DNA of 64,000 nucleotides, from contig NZ_BMCE01000001.1 in assembly GCF_014635025.1 (NCBI RefSeq), positions 1,550,001 to 1,614,000 on the forward strand, given 5' to 3'. Positions 44,048 to 52,802 of the stretch are shown here, in pieces; within the stretch, counting starts at the first letter, position 1, and each line of letters opens with the position of its first letter. The notes under the pieces are model-generated. The model saw nothing but the letters and a program-made list of their open reading frames with translations, was not told the origin of the DNA and did no database searches. The translations under genes and the position numbers were made by a program. This DNA comes from Fictibacillus barbaricus. Its GTDB lineage: Bacteria > Bacillota > Bacilli > Bacillales > Fictibacillaceae.

Positions 44048-44977
44048 ATGCGGATAGATGGGGTTTTTTCGGGAGGGGGCATCAAGGCACTCTCACTGAT
44101 TGGTGCTGTTGAAGCTGCTGAAGACCGTGGTCTAACTTTTGAAAGGGTAGCGGGAACAAGTGCGGGTGCACTGATGGCTGCATTGATCAAAGCCGGATAT
44201 ACGGCAGGAGAAATGAAAGAAATCATTGATAAATTGGATTTTAAAAAGTTCCTGGATACAAGCAAAACCATTGTACCTGTCCCATTTATGAACTGGTTAA
44301 AGTTATATTGGAAACTAGGGTTGTTTAAAGGAGATTACTTGGAAAACTGGGTGGCTTCTCTTTTAGCAGCGAGGGGGATCGTAACGTTTGCTGATATTCC
44401 TTATGGTAGCTTAAAGATTATTGCTTCTGATATTACGAGGGGAAGATTGATTGTACTGCCAGATGACCTTGAAGAATACGGGTTATTGCCAGAACGGTTT
44501 CCTGTTGCCCGAGCAGTAAGAATGAGCTGCAGTCTCCCTTATTTTTTTTACCCGATCAAGCTATTTAATCGTGTCGGTCAGAAAAGTTATATAGTTGATG
44601 GCGGTGTGTTGAGCAACTTTCCGATGTGGTTATATCAAAGAAAAGATCGTGTTCCGATTCGTCCGGTGTTAGGTTTCCAATTAAGCTCCTATATCAATGA
44701 CCATATCCCAACACATAATGTGAAAAATGCTGTTCAGCTATTTAAAGCCTTGTTTGAAACGATGATGCAAGCACATGATAACCGTTATATTGATTCACAT
44801 GATGCTAGAGATATTATTTTTATGCCGGTTAAGCATGTGTCTGTAATCGATTTTCAACTGTCTTTAGAAGCGAAAAAAGAACTCTATACATTTGGTTATG
44901 ACCGCGCTGAACAATTTTTGCAGAACTGGATCGTGGGTAAATCTTACCCGCATCCCGCATACAAAAATCGAGCCTAA
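44048..44977 (+). CDS. yqhO: Patatin-like phospholipase/esterase YqhO
   Basis: Patatin-family serine hydrolase of 309 residues. Oxyanion loop GVFSGGGIKAL, nucleophile Ser38 in GTSAGAL and catalytic Asp in VDGGVLSNFP form the Ser-Asp dyad. Likely a cytoplasmic phospholipase A or lipid esterase; substrate unknown. ATG 44048 follows GGAGG; the frame from 44033 begins inside that site. Ends at a terminator shared with yqhP. Confidence 0.9.
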   Translation: MRIDGVFSGGGIKALSLIGAVEAAEDRGLTFERVAGTSAGALMAALIKAGYTAGEMKEIIDKLDFKKFLDTSKTIVPVPFMNWLKLYWKLGLFKGDYLENWVASLLAARGIVTFADIPYGSLKIIASDITRGRLIVLPDDLEEYGLLPERFPVARAVRMSCSLPYFFYPIKLFNRVGQKSYIVDGGVLSNFPMWLYQRKDRVPIRPVLGFQLSSYINDHIPTHNVKNAVQLFKALFETMMQAHDNRYIDSHDARDIIFMPVKHVSVIDFQLSLEAKKELYTFGYDRAEQFLQNWIVGKSYPHPAYKNRA

Positions 44978-45004
44978 TCCTTAAAAGGAGGCTCGATTTT
45001 TTTT
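44964..45004. terminator. Bidirectional terminator between yqhO and yqhP
   Basis: 12-base stem AAAATCGAGCCT / AGGCTCGATTTT with a loop of about 13 bases, flanked by A and T runs for both strands. Confidence 0.88.
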
Positions 45005-45355
45005 CTTGTTCTTTTTCCCTTCGATAACCGTCAAATGATGTTCACGTGTTTTCTTTTTCAGGGCAGTACTTTTTGCATTTTTTTTGTTATTTGAAAATAT
45101 CGGAGACGCCTTAGGCTGTTTTTGATTATTGCCGTACCGCTTTTGTGACTGTTTTACTGCTTTTCTATATTTGCCGTTTACACCGGATGAGGTTCTGCGA
45201 AAGATAAAGTAAAAAACGGCGACCACTGCTGCTCCGATCAGAATGGTCGTAAATAATTGGCGAGGTGAAGTGATCAATTGATAAAGGATTCCGACAACAG
45301 CCAGTGAAATGACAAACCAAATGATAGGATGCAATCTTCTGCTATTCTGTTGCAA
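44981..45355 (-). CDS. yqhP: SA1362/YqhP family membrane protein
   Basis: A 124-residue protein with two membrane helices (PIIWFVISLAVVGILYQLI and FTTILIGAAVVAVFYFIF) and a long basic Lys/Arg-rich cytoplasmic tail. Family SA1362, unknown function. TTG 45355 is favoured because AAGGAGGTGA lies 6 bases ahead; the longer frame to 45436 starts inside yqhQ. Its ribosome site is 20 bases after the yqhQ stop region, so both are probably one transcript. Confidence 0.8.
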   Translation of the reverse strand: MQQNSRRLHPIIWFVISLAVVGILYQLITSPRQLFTTILIGAAVVAVFYFIFRRTSSGVNGKYRKAVKQSQKRYGNNQKQPKASPIFSNNKKNAKSTALKKKTREHHLTVIEGKKNKKKNRASF

Positions 45356-45374
45356 CAGGTTCACCTCCTTAAAA

Positions 45375-46319
45375 TTAAACGATTTGACTTGCGTTTTTCT
45401 CACTTTCATAGGATGCGTCACGACGCAGCATTTCATTAAATGAAAGGATAGAAACTTCTATTTGTTTTTCATCTGGTTCTTTTGTTGTTAATAACTGGAG
45501 CCATAATCCTGGGTATCCGAGGTAACGGAGAACAGGAACGTCTCTTAATTTATTTGTTAACTGTAATACTTCAAAAGATACCCCTAAAACGACTGGAATA
45601 AGCGCAAGTCTGCATAAAATTCTGAGCCAAAGCGGATCGGAAGGAAAGAAATAATAGATAAACATCCCAACGATAACTGTGAATAGGATAAAGCTGCTGC
45701 CACATCGATAATGAAGTCTAGAGTGGCGTTTAACGTTTTCGACCGTTAGTTCATCCCCCGCTTCGTAAGTGTTGATGACTTTATGTTCTGCGCCGTGATA
45801 CATGAAAACCCTTTTAATAGCAGGAGTTAAGGAAACAAAATAAATGTAACCTAGTAAAAAGATAAACTTGAACAAACCTTCTAGAAGATTTTGTCCTAAA
45901 TGGCTGGGCACGATAAAGCGGAATGCTTCTGCCAAAAATACTGGAACGAGTGTAAATACAAACTTTCCAAATAAGAAAGATAAAACACCAATAATGGCTA
46001 AAGAGAAAAAGAAAGTAAATTTAGATGGTTTCTCTTCTTCTGCCTGTTCCTCTTCGCCAGGGTTTACACCAAACCGTTCTGCTGAAAAGTTTAAGTGCTG
46101 TGTGCCGTTCATACTTGCTTCAATAATCGCTATAAAACCTCTTAAAAAAGGAATCTTCTTTAATTTAGATAACAAAGGTGAAGGTTTTTTCTTAAGCTCA
46201 AAATACTCAATAGAATCGTCATTTCTTCGTATTGCCGTAACATATGTGTGTTTTCCGGCAAACATAACCCCTTCCAGTACGGCTTGACCGCCGTATGCGG
46301 GTTTTTTCTCTTTTGTCAT
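45375..46319 (-). CDS. yqhQ: DUF1385 family membrane protein YqhQ
   Basis: A 314-residue DUF1385 protein. N-terminal YGGQAVLEGVMFAGKHTYVT and the HGAEHKVINTYEAG, SRLHYRCGSSFILF blocks are the family's hallmarks, with His and Cys that may bind metal. About four membrane helices. Function unproven; often called a predicted metal-dependent enzyme. ATG start with GGGGG ahead. Divergent from yqhR. Confidence 0.9.
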   Translation of the reverse strand: MTKEKKPAYGGQAVLEGVMFAGKHTYVTAIRRNDDSIEYFELKKKPSPLLSKLKKIPFLRGFIAIIEASMNGTQHLNFSAERFGVNPGEEEQAEEEKPSKFTFFFSLAIIGVLSFLFGKFVFTLVPVFLAEAFRFIVPSHLGQNLLEGLFKFIFLLGYIYFVSLTPAIKRVFMYHGAEHKVINTYEAGDELTVENVKRHSRLHYRCGSSFILFTVIVGMFIYYFFPSDPLWLRILCRLALIPVVLGVSFEVLQLTNKLRDVPVLRYLGYPGLWLQLLTTKEPDEKQIEVSILSFNEMLRRDASYESEKNASQIV

Positions 46320-46507
46320 GTTGGACCCCCAGCCTAAAGTTTTGTAGGTACTTTCTATTCTACAGGAAAGCCGGATATTCCTCCAGAAAAGGATGATTGT
46401 ATTTTTCCCATTTTATACATGTTTTAGACGGAATATGATTGATTGGGCAAGGAGAAGTTTGGGCAGTAGTTTTGTGGACATACTAAAAATGTTGGAGGTG
46501 ATCGTTT

Positions 46508-47023
46508 ATGAGCGATTCAAAATTAGAACAAGACAAACAAGAAACGCAATCATCGTTTATGAGCAGGGTTGCAGGTGTTGGTTTTTTTGGAGGTCTTATA
46601 TGGGCTGCATTCGGTTTTATCGCCTACTATTTAAATTTCTCAAAAGTAGGTCCCGCTCTTGTTTTAGCTCCATGGGCGCTAGGTAAGTGGAAGTCGCAGT
46701 GGATTGGACAGTTGATCAGCATTTTAATCATCGCCTTACTCTCCATCCTGGTTGCAATTGCTTACCGTTATGCGTTTGCTAAGATCAAGTCGATGCTGGC
46801 AGGAATTTTTTATGGAGTAGCATTATGGGCTATTGTATTCTTTCTGCTTCACCCTATTTTCCCAGGTCTGGAGCCGATGAATACAATCGGGAAGAACACG
46901 ATTACAACAACACTCTGTATCTATATCTTATATGGTGTTTTTGTAGGGTATTCAATATCGTTCGAATACAATGAACGTTATGGGCAAGCGCACAGTGATA
47001 AGGATTCGGCACCAAGTTCTTAA
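46508..47023 (+). CDS. yqhR: YqhR family membrane protein
   Basis: A 171-residue protein with four membrane helices (GFFGGLIWAAFGFIAYYL, LISILIIALLSILVAIAY, GIFYGVALWAIVFFLLHPIF, TTLCIYILYGVFVGYSI) and acidic ends. YqhR family, unknown function. ATG 46508 follows TTGGAGGTGAT. A perfect terminator follows it, so it is not in one unit with aroQ. Confidence 0.85.
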   Translation: MSDSKLEQDKQETQSSFMSRVAGVGFFGGLIWAAFGFIAYYLNFSKVGPALVLAPWALGKWKSQWIGQLISILIIALLSILVAIAYRYAFAKIKSMLAGIFYGVALWAIVFFLLHPIFPGLEPMNTIGKNTITTTLCIYILYGVFVGYSISFEYNERYGQAHSDKDSAPSS

Positions 47024-47047
47024 CTATTCAAAAGAATACTCGCTATG

Positions 47048-47080
47048 ATAGAATGTTGTAAGAACATTCTATTTTTTTAT
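47048..47080 (+). terminator. Intrinsic terminator after yqhR
   Basis: 10-bp perfect stem ATAGAATGTT / AACATTCTAT with a 5-base loop and eight T. Confidence 0.88.
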
Positions 47081-47100
47081 GCAAAGGTTAGGTGTTTCCA

Positions 47101-47556
47101 ATGAACAACAATAGAAAATTTCTTATTATAAACGGTCCTAATCTGAACAGATTGGGAAAGCGGGAGCCAGGAATATATGGTGCAAAAGCATTGGACGACC
47201 TAAAGAACGAACTAAAAGTATTGGCTGAAGAACTTCTAATGAGTATTTCCTTCAGACAGAGCAACAGTGAAGGAGATATCATTGACTTTATCCATGAAGC
47301 TGCGGGCCTTTATACGGGTATCATCTTAAATGCAGGGGCTTATACTCATTATAGTTATGCGATAAGAGATGCAATTGCCAGTGTTGATGTCCCAGTAATA
47401 GAAGTACATTTGTCAAATGTTCATGCTAGAGAAGAATTCCGTCATAAATCTGTAATCGCTAAGGAAACGATTGGACAGATTTCGGGTTTTGGTTTTGATA
47501 GTTATAAATTAGCGCTTCAAGCTTTTAACAGCCAAATTAGGGGGAATACAGTATGA
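47101..47556 (+). CDS. aroQ: 3-dehydroquinate dehydratase, type II
   Basis: Dehydrates 3-dehydroquinate to 3-dehydroshikimate in the aromatic pathway; dodecameric cytoplasmic enzyme. The 151 residues hold NGPNLNRLGKREPGIYG with the lid Arg and catalytic Tyr26, SFRQSNSEGDIIDFIHEA, LNAGAYTHYS and EVHLSNVHAREEFRHKS with catalytic His. ATG 47101 is taken since AGGTG lies 6 bases ahead. Overlaps yqhT by four bases (ATGA), so coupled. Confidence 0.96.
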   Translation: MNNNRKFLIINGPNLNRLGKREPGIYGAKALDDLKNELKVLAEELLMSISFRQSNSEGDIIDFIHEAAGLYTGIILNAGAYTHYSYAIRDAIASVDVPVIEVHLSNVHAREEFRHKSVIAKETIGQISGFGFDSYKLALQAFNSQIRGNTV

Positions 47557-48626
47557 GACGTATAGAAAAAGCGAGAGAATTATTTGAGACGTTTGATATT
47601 GATGCATTGCTTGTTACTTCTTCATCAAACCGTTTTTATTTAAGCGGCTTTAAAGGAAGTTCAGGTGTTCTTCTGATTACAAAGGAAGATGCTATTTTAG
47701 TAACGGATTTCCGATATAAGACACAAGCGGCTGAACAGGCGGAAGGATACCGTGTCGTGATGCACACTGCTCCAATTCCACAAGAGATCGCAAAGCTATC
47801 AAAGGAACTTTCATTCGGCAAGCTTGGGTTTGAACAAGATAACGTTACATATTCTACTTATCGTACATATGAGAATCAATTAAATACGGATGAAACAGAA
47901 CTAGTTCCTGTTACAGGACTTATAGAAAAGTTGCGCTTGATAAAGGATGAATCAGAGATTAAGATAGTAAAGGATGCAGCGTCCATTGCTGATGCCGCTT
48001 TTTCGCATATCATCGAGTTTATCCGTCCAGGACTTACTGAGCGGGAAGTTTCAAATGAACTTGAATTTTTTATGAGAAAAAATGGAGCAACATCCTCATC
48101 ATTTGATATCATAGTGGCTTCGGGCTATCGTTCAGCCCTTCCACATGGTGTGGCTTCAGACAAAATTATTGAAACTGGTGAATTAGTAACCTTAGATTTT
48201 GGTGCATACTACAAAGGTTATTGTTCAGATATTACACGTACGGTAGCAATCGGAAGTGTATCAGATGAACTAAAAGAAATTTATCAAGTTGTCTACGATG
48301 CACAAATGCTGGGTATGAAAGGTATTAGGCCAGGCATGACGGGCAAGGAAGCAGATGCGTTAACACGGGATTATATTGTTTCAAAAGGGTACGGTGATTA
48401 TTTTGGGCATTCAACGGGTCATGGAATCGGTTTAGATGTTCATGAAGGGCCTGCTTTGTCCATGAAGTCTGATACGATTCTTGAGCCTGGAATGCTTGTT
48501 ACTGTAGAACCTGGCATTTATGTTTCAGGCTTAGGCGGAGTTCGTATAGAAGACGATGCACTTATTACGAAAGACGGAAATGAATCACTTACCTCTTCAA
48601 CAAAATCTCTTTTAACGATTAGTTAA
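47553..48626 (+). CDS. yqhT: Xaa-Pro aminopeptidase, M24 family (YqhT)
   Basis: Cytoplasmic peptidase of 357 residues that removes N-terminal residues ahead of proline. Creatinase-like N-domain, then a pita-bread M24 domain with metal ligands in [39 protein letters not shown] and GVRIEDD. Coupled to aroQ; efp starts 20 bases later, an order conserved in Bacillus. Confidence 0.95.
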   Translation: MRRIEKARELFETFDIDALLVTSSSNRFYLSGFKGSSGVLLITKEDAILVTDFRYKTQAAEQAEGYRVVMHTAPIPQEIAKLSKELSFGKLGFEQDNVTYSTYRTYENQLNTDETELVPVTGLIEKLRLIKDESEIKIVKDAASIADAAFSHIIEFIRPGLTEREVSNELEFFMRKNGATSSSFDIIVASGYRSALPHGVASDKIIETGELVTLDFGAYYKGYCSDITRTVAIGSVSDELKEIYQVVYDAQMLGMKGIRPGMTGKEADALTRDYIVSKGYGDYFGHSTGHGIGLDVHEGPALSMKSDTILEPGMLVTVEPGIYVSGLGGVRIEDDALITKDGNESLTSSTKSLLTIS

Positions 48627-48646
48627 TCAATCAGGAGGATAAAAAC

Positions 48647-49204
48647 ATGATTTCAGTAAACGATTTTAAAACAGGATTAACCATCGAAGTGGATGGCGGG
48701 ATCTGGCAAGTGCTTGAGTTCCAACACGTTAAGCCTGGAAAAGGAGCGGCATTCGTTCGTTCTAAACTTCGCAACCTGCGTACAGGCAATATTCAGGAAA
48801 AAACGTTCCGTGGCGGAGAAAAAGTTTCAAAAGCGCATATTGAGAACCGCCGCATGCAATATCTTTATGCTTCTGGCGATACACATACGTTCATGGATAA
48901 CGAATCGTATGAGCAGATTGAACTTAATGCTTCTCAAATCGAGTATGAGCTAAAATATTTGCTTGAGAACATGACAGTCCACATCATGACTTATCAAGGT
49001 GAAACAATCGGGGTTGAACTTCCAAACACAGTTGAGCTAGTAGTAGCTGAGACTGAGCCTGGTATTAAAGGTGATACTGCTTCTGGCGGAACAAAGCCGG
49101 CAACGCTTGAAACGGGATTGATCGTACAAGTTCCTTTCTTTGTTAACCAAGGGGACAAGCTTGTTATCGATACACGTTCTGGAGCATACGTATCACGCGC
49201 ATAA
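48647..49204 (+). CDS. efp: Translation elongation factor P
   Basis: Relieves ribosome stalling at polyproline stretches. The 185-residue protein has three beta-barrel domains; the N-terminal loop [10 protein letters not shown] carries Lys32, the residue post-translationally modified in B. subtilis. The C-terminal [11 protein letters not shown] is typical. CAGGAGG site ahead. Ends the aroQ-yqhT-efp unit with a terminator. Confidence 0.97.
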   Translation: MISVNDFKTGLTIEVDGGIWQVLEFQHVKPGKGAAFVRSKLRNLRTGNIQEKTFRGGEKVSKAHIENRRMQYLYASGDTHTFMDNESYEQIELNASQIEYELKYLLENMTVHIMTYQGETIGVELPNTVELVVAETEPGIKGDTASGGTKPATLETGLIVQVPFFVNQGDKLVIDTRSGAYVSRA

Positions 49205-49216
49205 TAAAAAAATCGA

Positions 49217-49250
49217 GCCTTATTCCTTTCTAGGGATAAGGCTTTTTTAT
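49217..49250 (+). terminator. Intrinsic terminator after efp
   Basis: Stem GCCTTATTCC / GGGATAAGGC with one bulge or mismatch and a short loop, followed by six T. Confidence 0.82.
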
Positions 49251-49303
49251 TTTTTATATGCAGATGTCGTGATTTGACGAACGACATATATTTTGTGAAA
49301 AAT

Positions 49304-49408
49304 GACTTAATTACATCTCATTACGGCTTAATTTTTTAAAATTAGACTTAATTCCTCACCTTTTTTGATTAAATTGACGTCTTGATTGACTTAATTCAAA
49401 TTCTCGAG
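49304..49408. repeat. Degenerate tandem array, ~21-bp period, core GACTTAATT
   Basis: Five copies of a nine-base core start at 49304 (GACTTAATT), 49325 (GGCTTAATT), 49345 (GACTTAATT), 49367 (GATTAAATT) and 49388 (GACTTAATT). Spacings are 21, 20, 22 and 21, two helical turns each, while the bases between cores differ. It fills the efp-spoIIIAA gap between the efp terminator and the spoIIIA promoter. Function unknown. Confidence 0.7.
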
Positions 49409-49460
49409 CAGCCACTCACCCTCCTATTTTTCTTCCCGTCTACCAACACTTCCTTTCTTG

Positions 49461-49489
49461 GCATAAAGCATAAGGAAAAGCCATACGTT
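49461..49489 (+). promoter_or_regulatory. Candidate sigma-E promoter of spoIIIA
   Basis: GCATAAA (49461-49467), 14 bases, CATACGTT (49482-49489), close to the sigma-E pattern of GHATA-type -35 and CATACAHT -10. The spoIIIA operon is known to be transcribed by sigma-E in the mother cell. Confidence 0.65.
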
Positions 49490-49523
49490 TAAAGTACGAG
49501 CCTTTAAAAGGAGACAAGTATCT

Positions 49524-50453
49524 ATGGAAAATATTTTTAGATTGTTTCCGGACGAAATTCAGCAACTGTTAAGAAATCTCCCTGCTTCGATCAAACAATC
49601 TGTTGAAGAAATAAGAATTAGAATAGAACAGCCACTAGAGATCTTATGTACTGGTAGACCGTTCTATCCTTCTGAAAGACCGGTTTCCCAAGAAGAAGCA
49701 CAAGTTCTTCTTAACCGTCTGAGCCAGCACTCCCTTTATGCATTAGAAGAGGAACTGAAACGAGGATATATTACGATCGCAGGAGGTCACCGCGTCGGAC
49801 TAGCTGGAAAAGTAATTACTGAGCAGGGTTTTGTAAAAGCCATCAAAGATATCAGTTCTTTTAATGTTAGGATCGCCAGGCAAAAGATTGGCATAGCGGA
49901 ACCTCTTCTTCCGTACCTTTTTGAAAAAAATTGGCACAATACGCTGCTGATCGGCCCTCCGCAAACAGGAAAAACCACATTGTTACGAGATATTGCGAGA
50001 CTGGTCAGCTGTGGAGTGAAAACCAAAAACATTCCATCCTATAAAGTTGGAATCGTGGATGAGCGTTCAGAAATCGCAGGAGCCATAAAAGGAATTCCGC
50101 AACATTCGCTTGGAAAGCGAGTCGATGTACTTGATGCTTGTCCCAAAGCGGAAGGTATGATGATGCTTATTCGCTCGATGAGTCCGCAAGTCTTGATCGT
50201 GGATGAAATCGGCAGAAAAGAAGATGGCGAGGCGATCTTAGAAGCAATGCATGCAGGGGTGCAAATGATTTTCACCGCACATGGCAGGAGCTTGGAAGAT
50301 GCATTAAAAAGACCGGTCATGAAGCCTTTATCTGGTCTTTCATTGTTTCAGAGGTATGTTATTTTAAGTCGCGATAAAGGACCTGGTACGATACAGCGTA
50401 TATTTGACGGTGAGTTTAAGGAGATCTTTCGGTCGTCAGGTGGTGCAGCATGA
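49524..50453 (+). CDS. spoIIIAA: Stage III sporulation protein AA (ATPase)
   Basis: Secretion-type ATPase of the SpoIIIA-SpoIIQ channel joining mother cell and forespore. The 309 residues have Walker A GPPQTGKTT (144-152), a Walker B VLIVDEIGRKEDG and the downstream His in TAHGRS, as in GspE/VirB11 relatives. AAAGGAG site 8-9 bases ahead. First of eight spoIIIA genes; overlaps spoIIIAB by four bases. Confidence 0.96.
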   Translation: MENIFRLFPDEIQQLLRNLPASIKQSVEEIRIRIEQPLEILCTGRPFYPSERPVSQEEAQVLLNRLSQHSLYALEEELKRGYITIAGGHRVGLAGKVITEQGFVKAIKDISSFNVRIARQKIGIAEPLLPYLFEKNWHNTLLIGPPQTGKTTLLRDIARLVSCGVKTKNIPSYKVGIVDERSEIAGAIKGIPQHSLGKRVDVLDACPKAEGMMMLIRSMSPQVLIVDEIGRKEDGEAILEAMHAGVQMIFTAHGRSLEDALKRPVMKPLSGLSLFQRYVILSRDKGPGTIQRIFDGEFKEIFRSSGGAA

Positions 50454-50965
50454 TGAGTTGGTTCGGTGCAATAGCTATATTATCAGCAACAACGATATTT
50501 GGATTTGAGTGGGCTAAACGTGTTAGAGAACGGCCAAAGCAGCTAAGAGAACTAAAAGTTACACTGCAAGCACTTGAGGCAGAGATTATTTATGGGTCAA
50601 CACCCTTACATGAAGCATTCCAGCATATTGGTAGACCGCTAAAAGAGCCATTATCTTCGTTTTTTCTTGTTATTTCAGATCTGTTAGAGGAAGGTGAACT
50701 GTCCGTTCAAGAAGTATGGGACAGGCAGTTAGCTGTATTAGCACAAGAAACATCTTTTAAAGCCGGAGAAATTGAAGTTCTCCGCCAGTTCGGATCAACA
50801 CTCGGCAGACATGACAAAGAGCATCAGCAAAAACAGATTCAATTAACACTTGCACACCTTAATCGTGAGGAAAAAGAAGCGAGGGACATACAAGAGCGCT
50901 ATGAAAAGATGTGCAAAAGCCTTGGTGTTTTAATGGGACTTTTAATCGTTATTCTTTTAATGTAA
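50450..50965 (+). CDS. spoIIIAB: Stage III sporulation protein AB
   Basis: Membrane protein of 171 residues with N-terminal and C-terminal helices (GAIAILSATTIFGFEWA; LGVLMGLLIVILLM) around a cytoplasmic helical domain, resembling the GspF platform of type II secretion. ATG 50450 overlaps the spoIIIAA stop; spoIIIAC starts about 15 bases later. Confidence 0.94.
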   Translation: MMSWFGAIAILSATTIFGFEWAKRVRERPKQLRELKVTLQALEAEIIYGSTPLHEAFQHIGRPLKEPLSSFFLVISDLLEEGELSVQEVWDRQLAVLAQETSFKAGEIEVLRQFGSTLGRHDKEHQQKQIQLTLAHLNREEKEARDIQERYEKMCKSLGVLMGLLIVILLM

Positions 50966-50980
50966 CAGGAGGTTTCCTAT

Positions 50981-51187
50981 ATGGGATTGGATGTAAACGC
51001 AGTGTTTCAGATCGCGGGTCTTGGGATAATCGTTGCCATGCTTCATACCGTTTTAAAGATGATAGGAAAAGAGGACTATGCTCATTGGGTAACGTTGCTC
51101 GGATTTGTGGTCGCCCTATTTATGGTCATAACACTTCTTGATGATTTGTTTCAAAAAGTAAAAGGAGTCTTTTTGTTCCAGAACTAA
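50981..51187 (+). CDS. spoIIIAC: Stage III sporulation protein AC
   Basis: A 68-residue membrane protein with two helices (VFQIAGLGIIVAMLHTVL and WVTLLGFVVALFMVITLL), the normal size for SpoIIIAC. ACAGGAGG site ahead of the ATG. Together with SpoIIIAD it forms part of the mother-cell membrane complex. Confidence 0.95.
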   Translation: MGLDVNAVFQIAGLGIIVAMLHTVLKMIGKEDYAHWVTLLGFVVALFMVITLLDDLFQKVKGVFLFQN

Positions 51188-51200
51188 GGAGGGGGCCGGA

Positions 51201-51590
51201 TTGGAAATTATCCAAATTGTTGGTTTTGGGCTCGTCGCTGCATTCTTAGCTTTGGTCCTTAAAGAGCAAAAAGCGAATTTCGCCTTTTTGGTTACACTCA
51301 TGGTTGGCGCGGGAATCTTTTTGTTTTTGATCGATAAAATTGGACAGGTACTAACCATGCTTCAACGGATTGCGATTAATGCCAATGTAAACATGGTCTA
51401 TGTAGAAACATTATTAAAGATTATTGGAATCGCTTATATAGCAGAATTTGGAGCCCAGATCACAAGGGATGCCGGACAAGGGGCAATAGCTTCCAAGATT
51501 GAACTTGGAGGCAAGATTCTTATCCTTGTGATGGCCATACCTATATTGACGGTTATTATTGAAACCGTGCTGACACTTATTCCGAAATAA
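51201..51590 (+). CDS. spoIIIAD: Stage III sporulation protein AD
   Basis: A 129-residue polytopic protein, related in sequence to SpoIIIAC but longer (QIVGFGLVAAFLALVLKEQK, VTLMVGAGIFLFLIDKI, ILILVMAIPILTVIIETVL). TTG start at 51201 after AAGGAGGGGG; the next Met would remove the first membrane helix. 13 bases after spoIIIAC. Confidence 0.94.
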   Translation: MEIIQIVGFGLVAAFLALVLKEQKANFAFLVTLMVGAGIFLFLIDKIGQVLTMLQRIAINANVNMVYVETLLKIIGIAYIAEFGAQITRDAGQGAIASKIELGGKILILVMAIPILTVIIETVLTLIPK

Positions 51591-51607
51591 GAAAGCAGGT
51601 TGTAAAG

Positions 51608-52792
51608 ATGCGGACTATGATGATGCGGACATGTCTATTTTTGCTACTATTCTTACTATTTATGGTAGTTGGCCCTCTTGAAACTGCATCTGCTAACTCT
51701 GTTACTTCGAAAATGGTAGAACACCAAATCTCATCCATGCAGCTCGATGAAATTAAAGAATATTGGGATAGCATCTCTCGTGAATATGGAGGATTCTTAC
51801 CTGAAAGCCAAAAAGGGACGTTTCTTGAATTTGTAAAGGGAGAAAAAGAATTTTCCTTTAAAGGATACATGTTAGGCCTTTTAAAATTTATGTTTCATGA
51901 GCTTGCGGTCCACGGTAAACTTCTTGGAACATTGATCTTGCTAACTGTATTCAGCATGCTTCTGCAATCGATTCAGAATGCCTTTGACCGTTCAGCCATT
52001 TCAAAGGTCGCGTATGGCATTATCTATATGGTTCTAATCATTTTGGCGTTAAACAGTTTTCATGTCGCAATCTCATATGCAACAGAAGCGATTGATAATA
52101 TGTTAAGTTTCATGATTGCACTCATACCTCTTCTGCTAGCCTTGATGGCAACAGTGGGAAGCGTTGCTTCAGTTGCCTTTTTTCACCCGGTCATCTTGCT
52201 ATTAGTTAACACGAGCGGGCTGCTTATCAAAAATTTTGTACTTCCACTCCTTTTTTTATCAGCACTGCTAGGCATCGTTTCCACCATGTCAGAACATCAC
52301 AAAGTGACACAGCTAGCAAAACTGTTAAGAAATATAAGTATGGGTGCATTGGCCTTTTTCTTTACTGTTTTTCTTGGTGTGATGAGTGTACAAGGAGCAA
52401 CCGCAGCAGTTGCGGATGGAATTACGATCAAGACGGCAAAATTTATTACAGGAAACTTCATACCGGTCGTAGGGCGTATGTTTACCGATGCAACAGATAC
52501 CGTGATGAGCGCATCCATCTTGCTGAAAAATTCTGTAGGAATTATTGGGGCTCTATTATTACTTCTGCTAGCTATCTTTCCAGCGATTAAAGTTCTCATT
52601 CTTGCTTTTATCTATAGCATGGCAGCGGCTCTTTTACAGCCGTTAGGAGGCGGACCGATCGTAGAATCGTTAGGAATCATCGGTAAAAGCGTCATGTTTA
52701 TCTTTGCCGCTCTAATGACTGTATCGATCATGTTCTTTCTTGCTATTACAATTATTATTGCAGCCGGAAATGTCACACTGATGGTTCGTTAG
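51608..52792 (+). CDS. spoIIIAE: Stage III sporulation protein AE
   Basis: A 394-residue membrane protein with a cleavable N-terminal signal peptide (FLLLFLLFMVVGPLETASA), an extracellular stretch, then about eight helices. It contains the repeated hydrophobic blocks typical of SpoIIIAE (AALLQPLGGGPIVESLG near the end). It is the largest channel membrane component. RBS AAAGCAGGT is modest. Normal length. Confidence 0.94.
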   Translation: MRTMMMRTCLFLLLFLLFMVVGPLETASANSVTSKMVEHQISSMQLDEIKEYWDSISREYGGFLPESQKGTFLEFVKGEKEFSFKGYMLGLLKFMFHELAVHGKLLGTLILLTVFSMLLQSIQNAFDRSAISKVAYGIIYMVLIILALNSFHVAISYATEAIDNMLSFMIALIPLLLALMATVGSVASVAFFHPVILLLVNTSGLLIKNFVLPLLFLSALLGIVSTMSEHHKVTQLAKLLRNISMGALAFFFTVFLGVMSVQGATAAVADGITIKTAKFITGNFIPVVGRMFTDATDTVMSASILLKNSVGIIGALLLLLLAIFPAIKVLILAFIYSMAAALLQPLGGGPIVESLGIIGKSVMFIFAALMTVSIMFFLAITIIIAAGNVTLMVR

Positions 52793-52802
52793 GAGGGGAA
52801 GC

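Noticed and set aside
49304-49408. CRISPR array interpretation of the GACTTAATT repeats
   Set aside because: Core is only 9 bases, period about 21, spacers too short and no cas genes.
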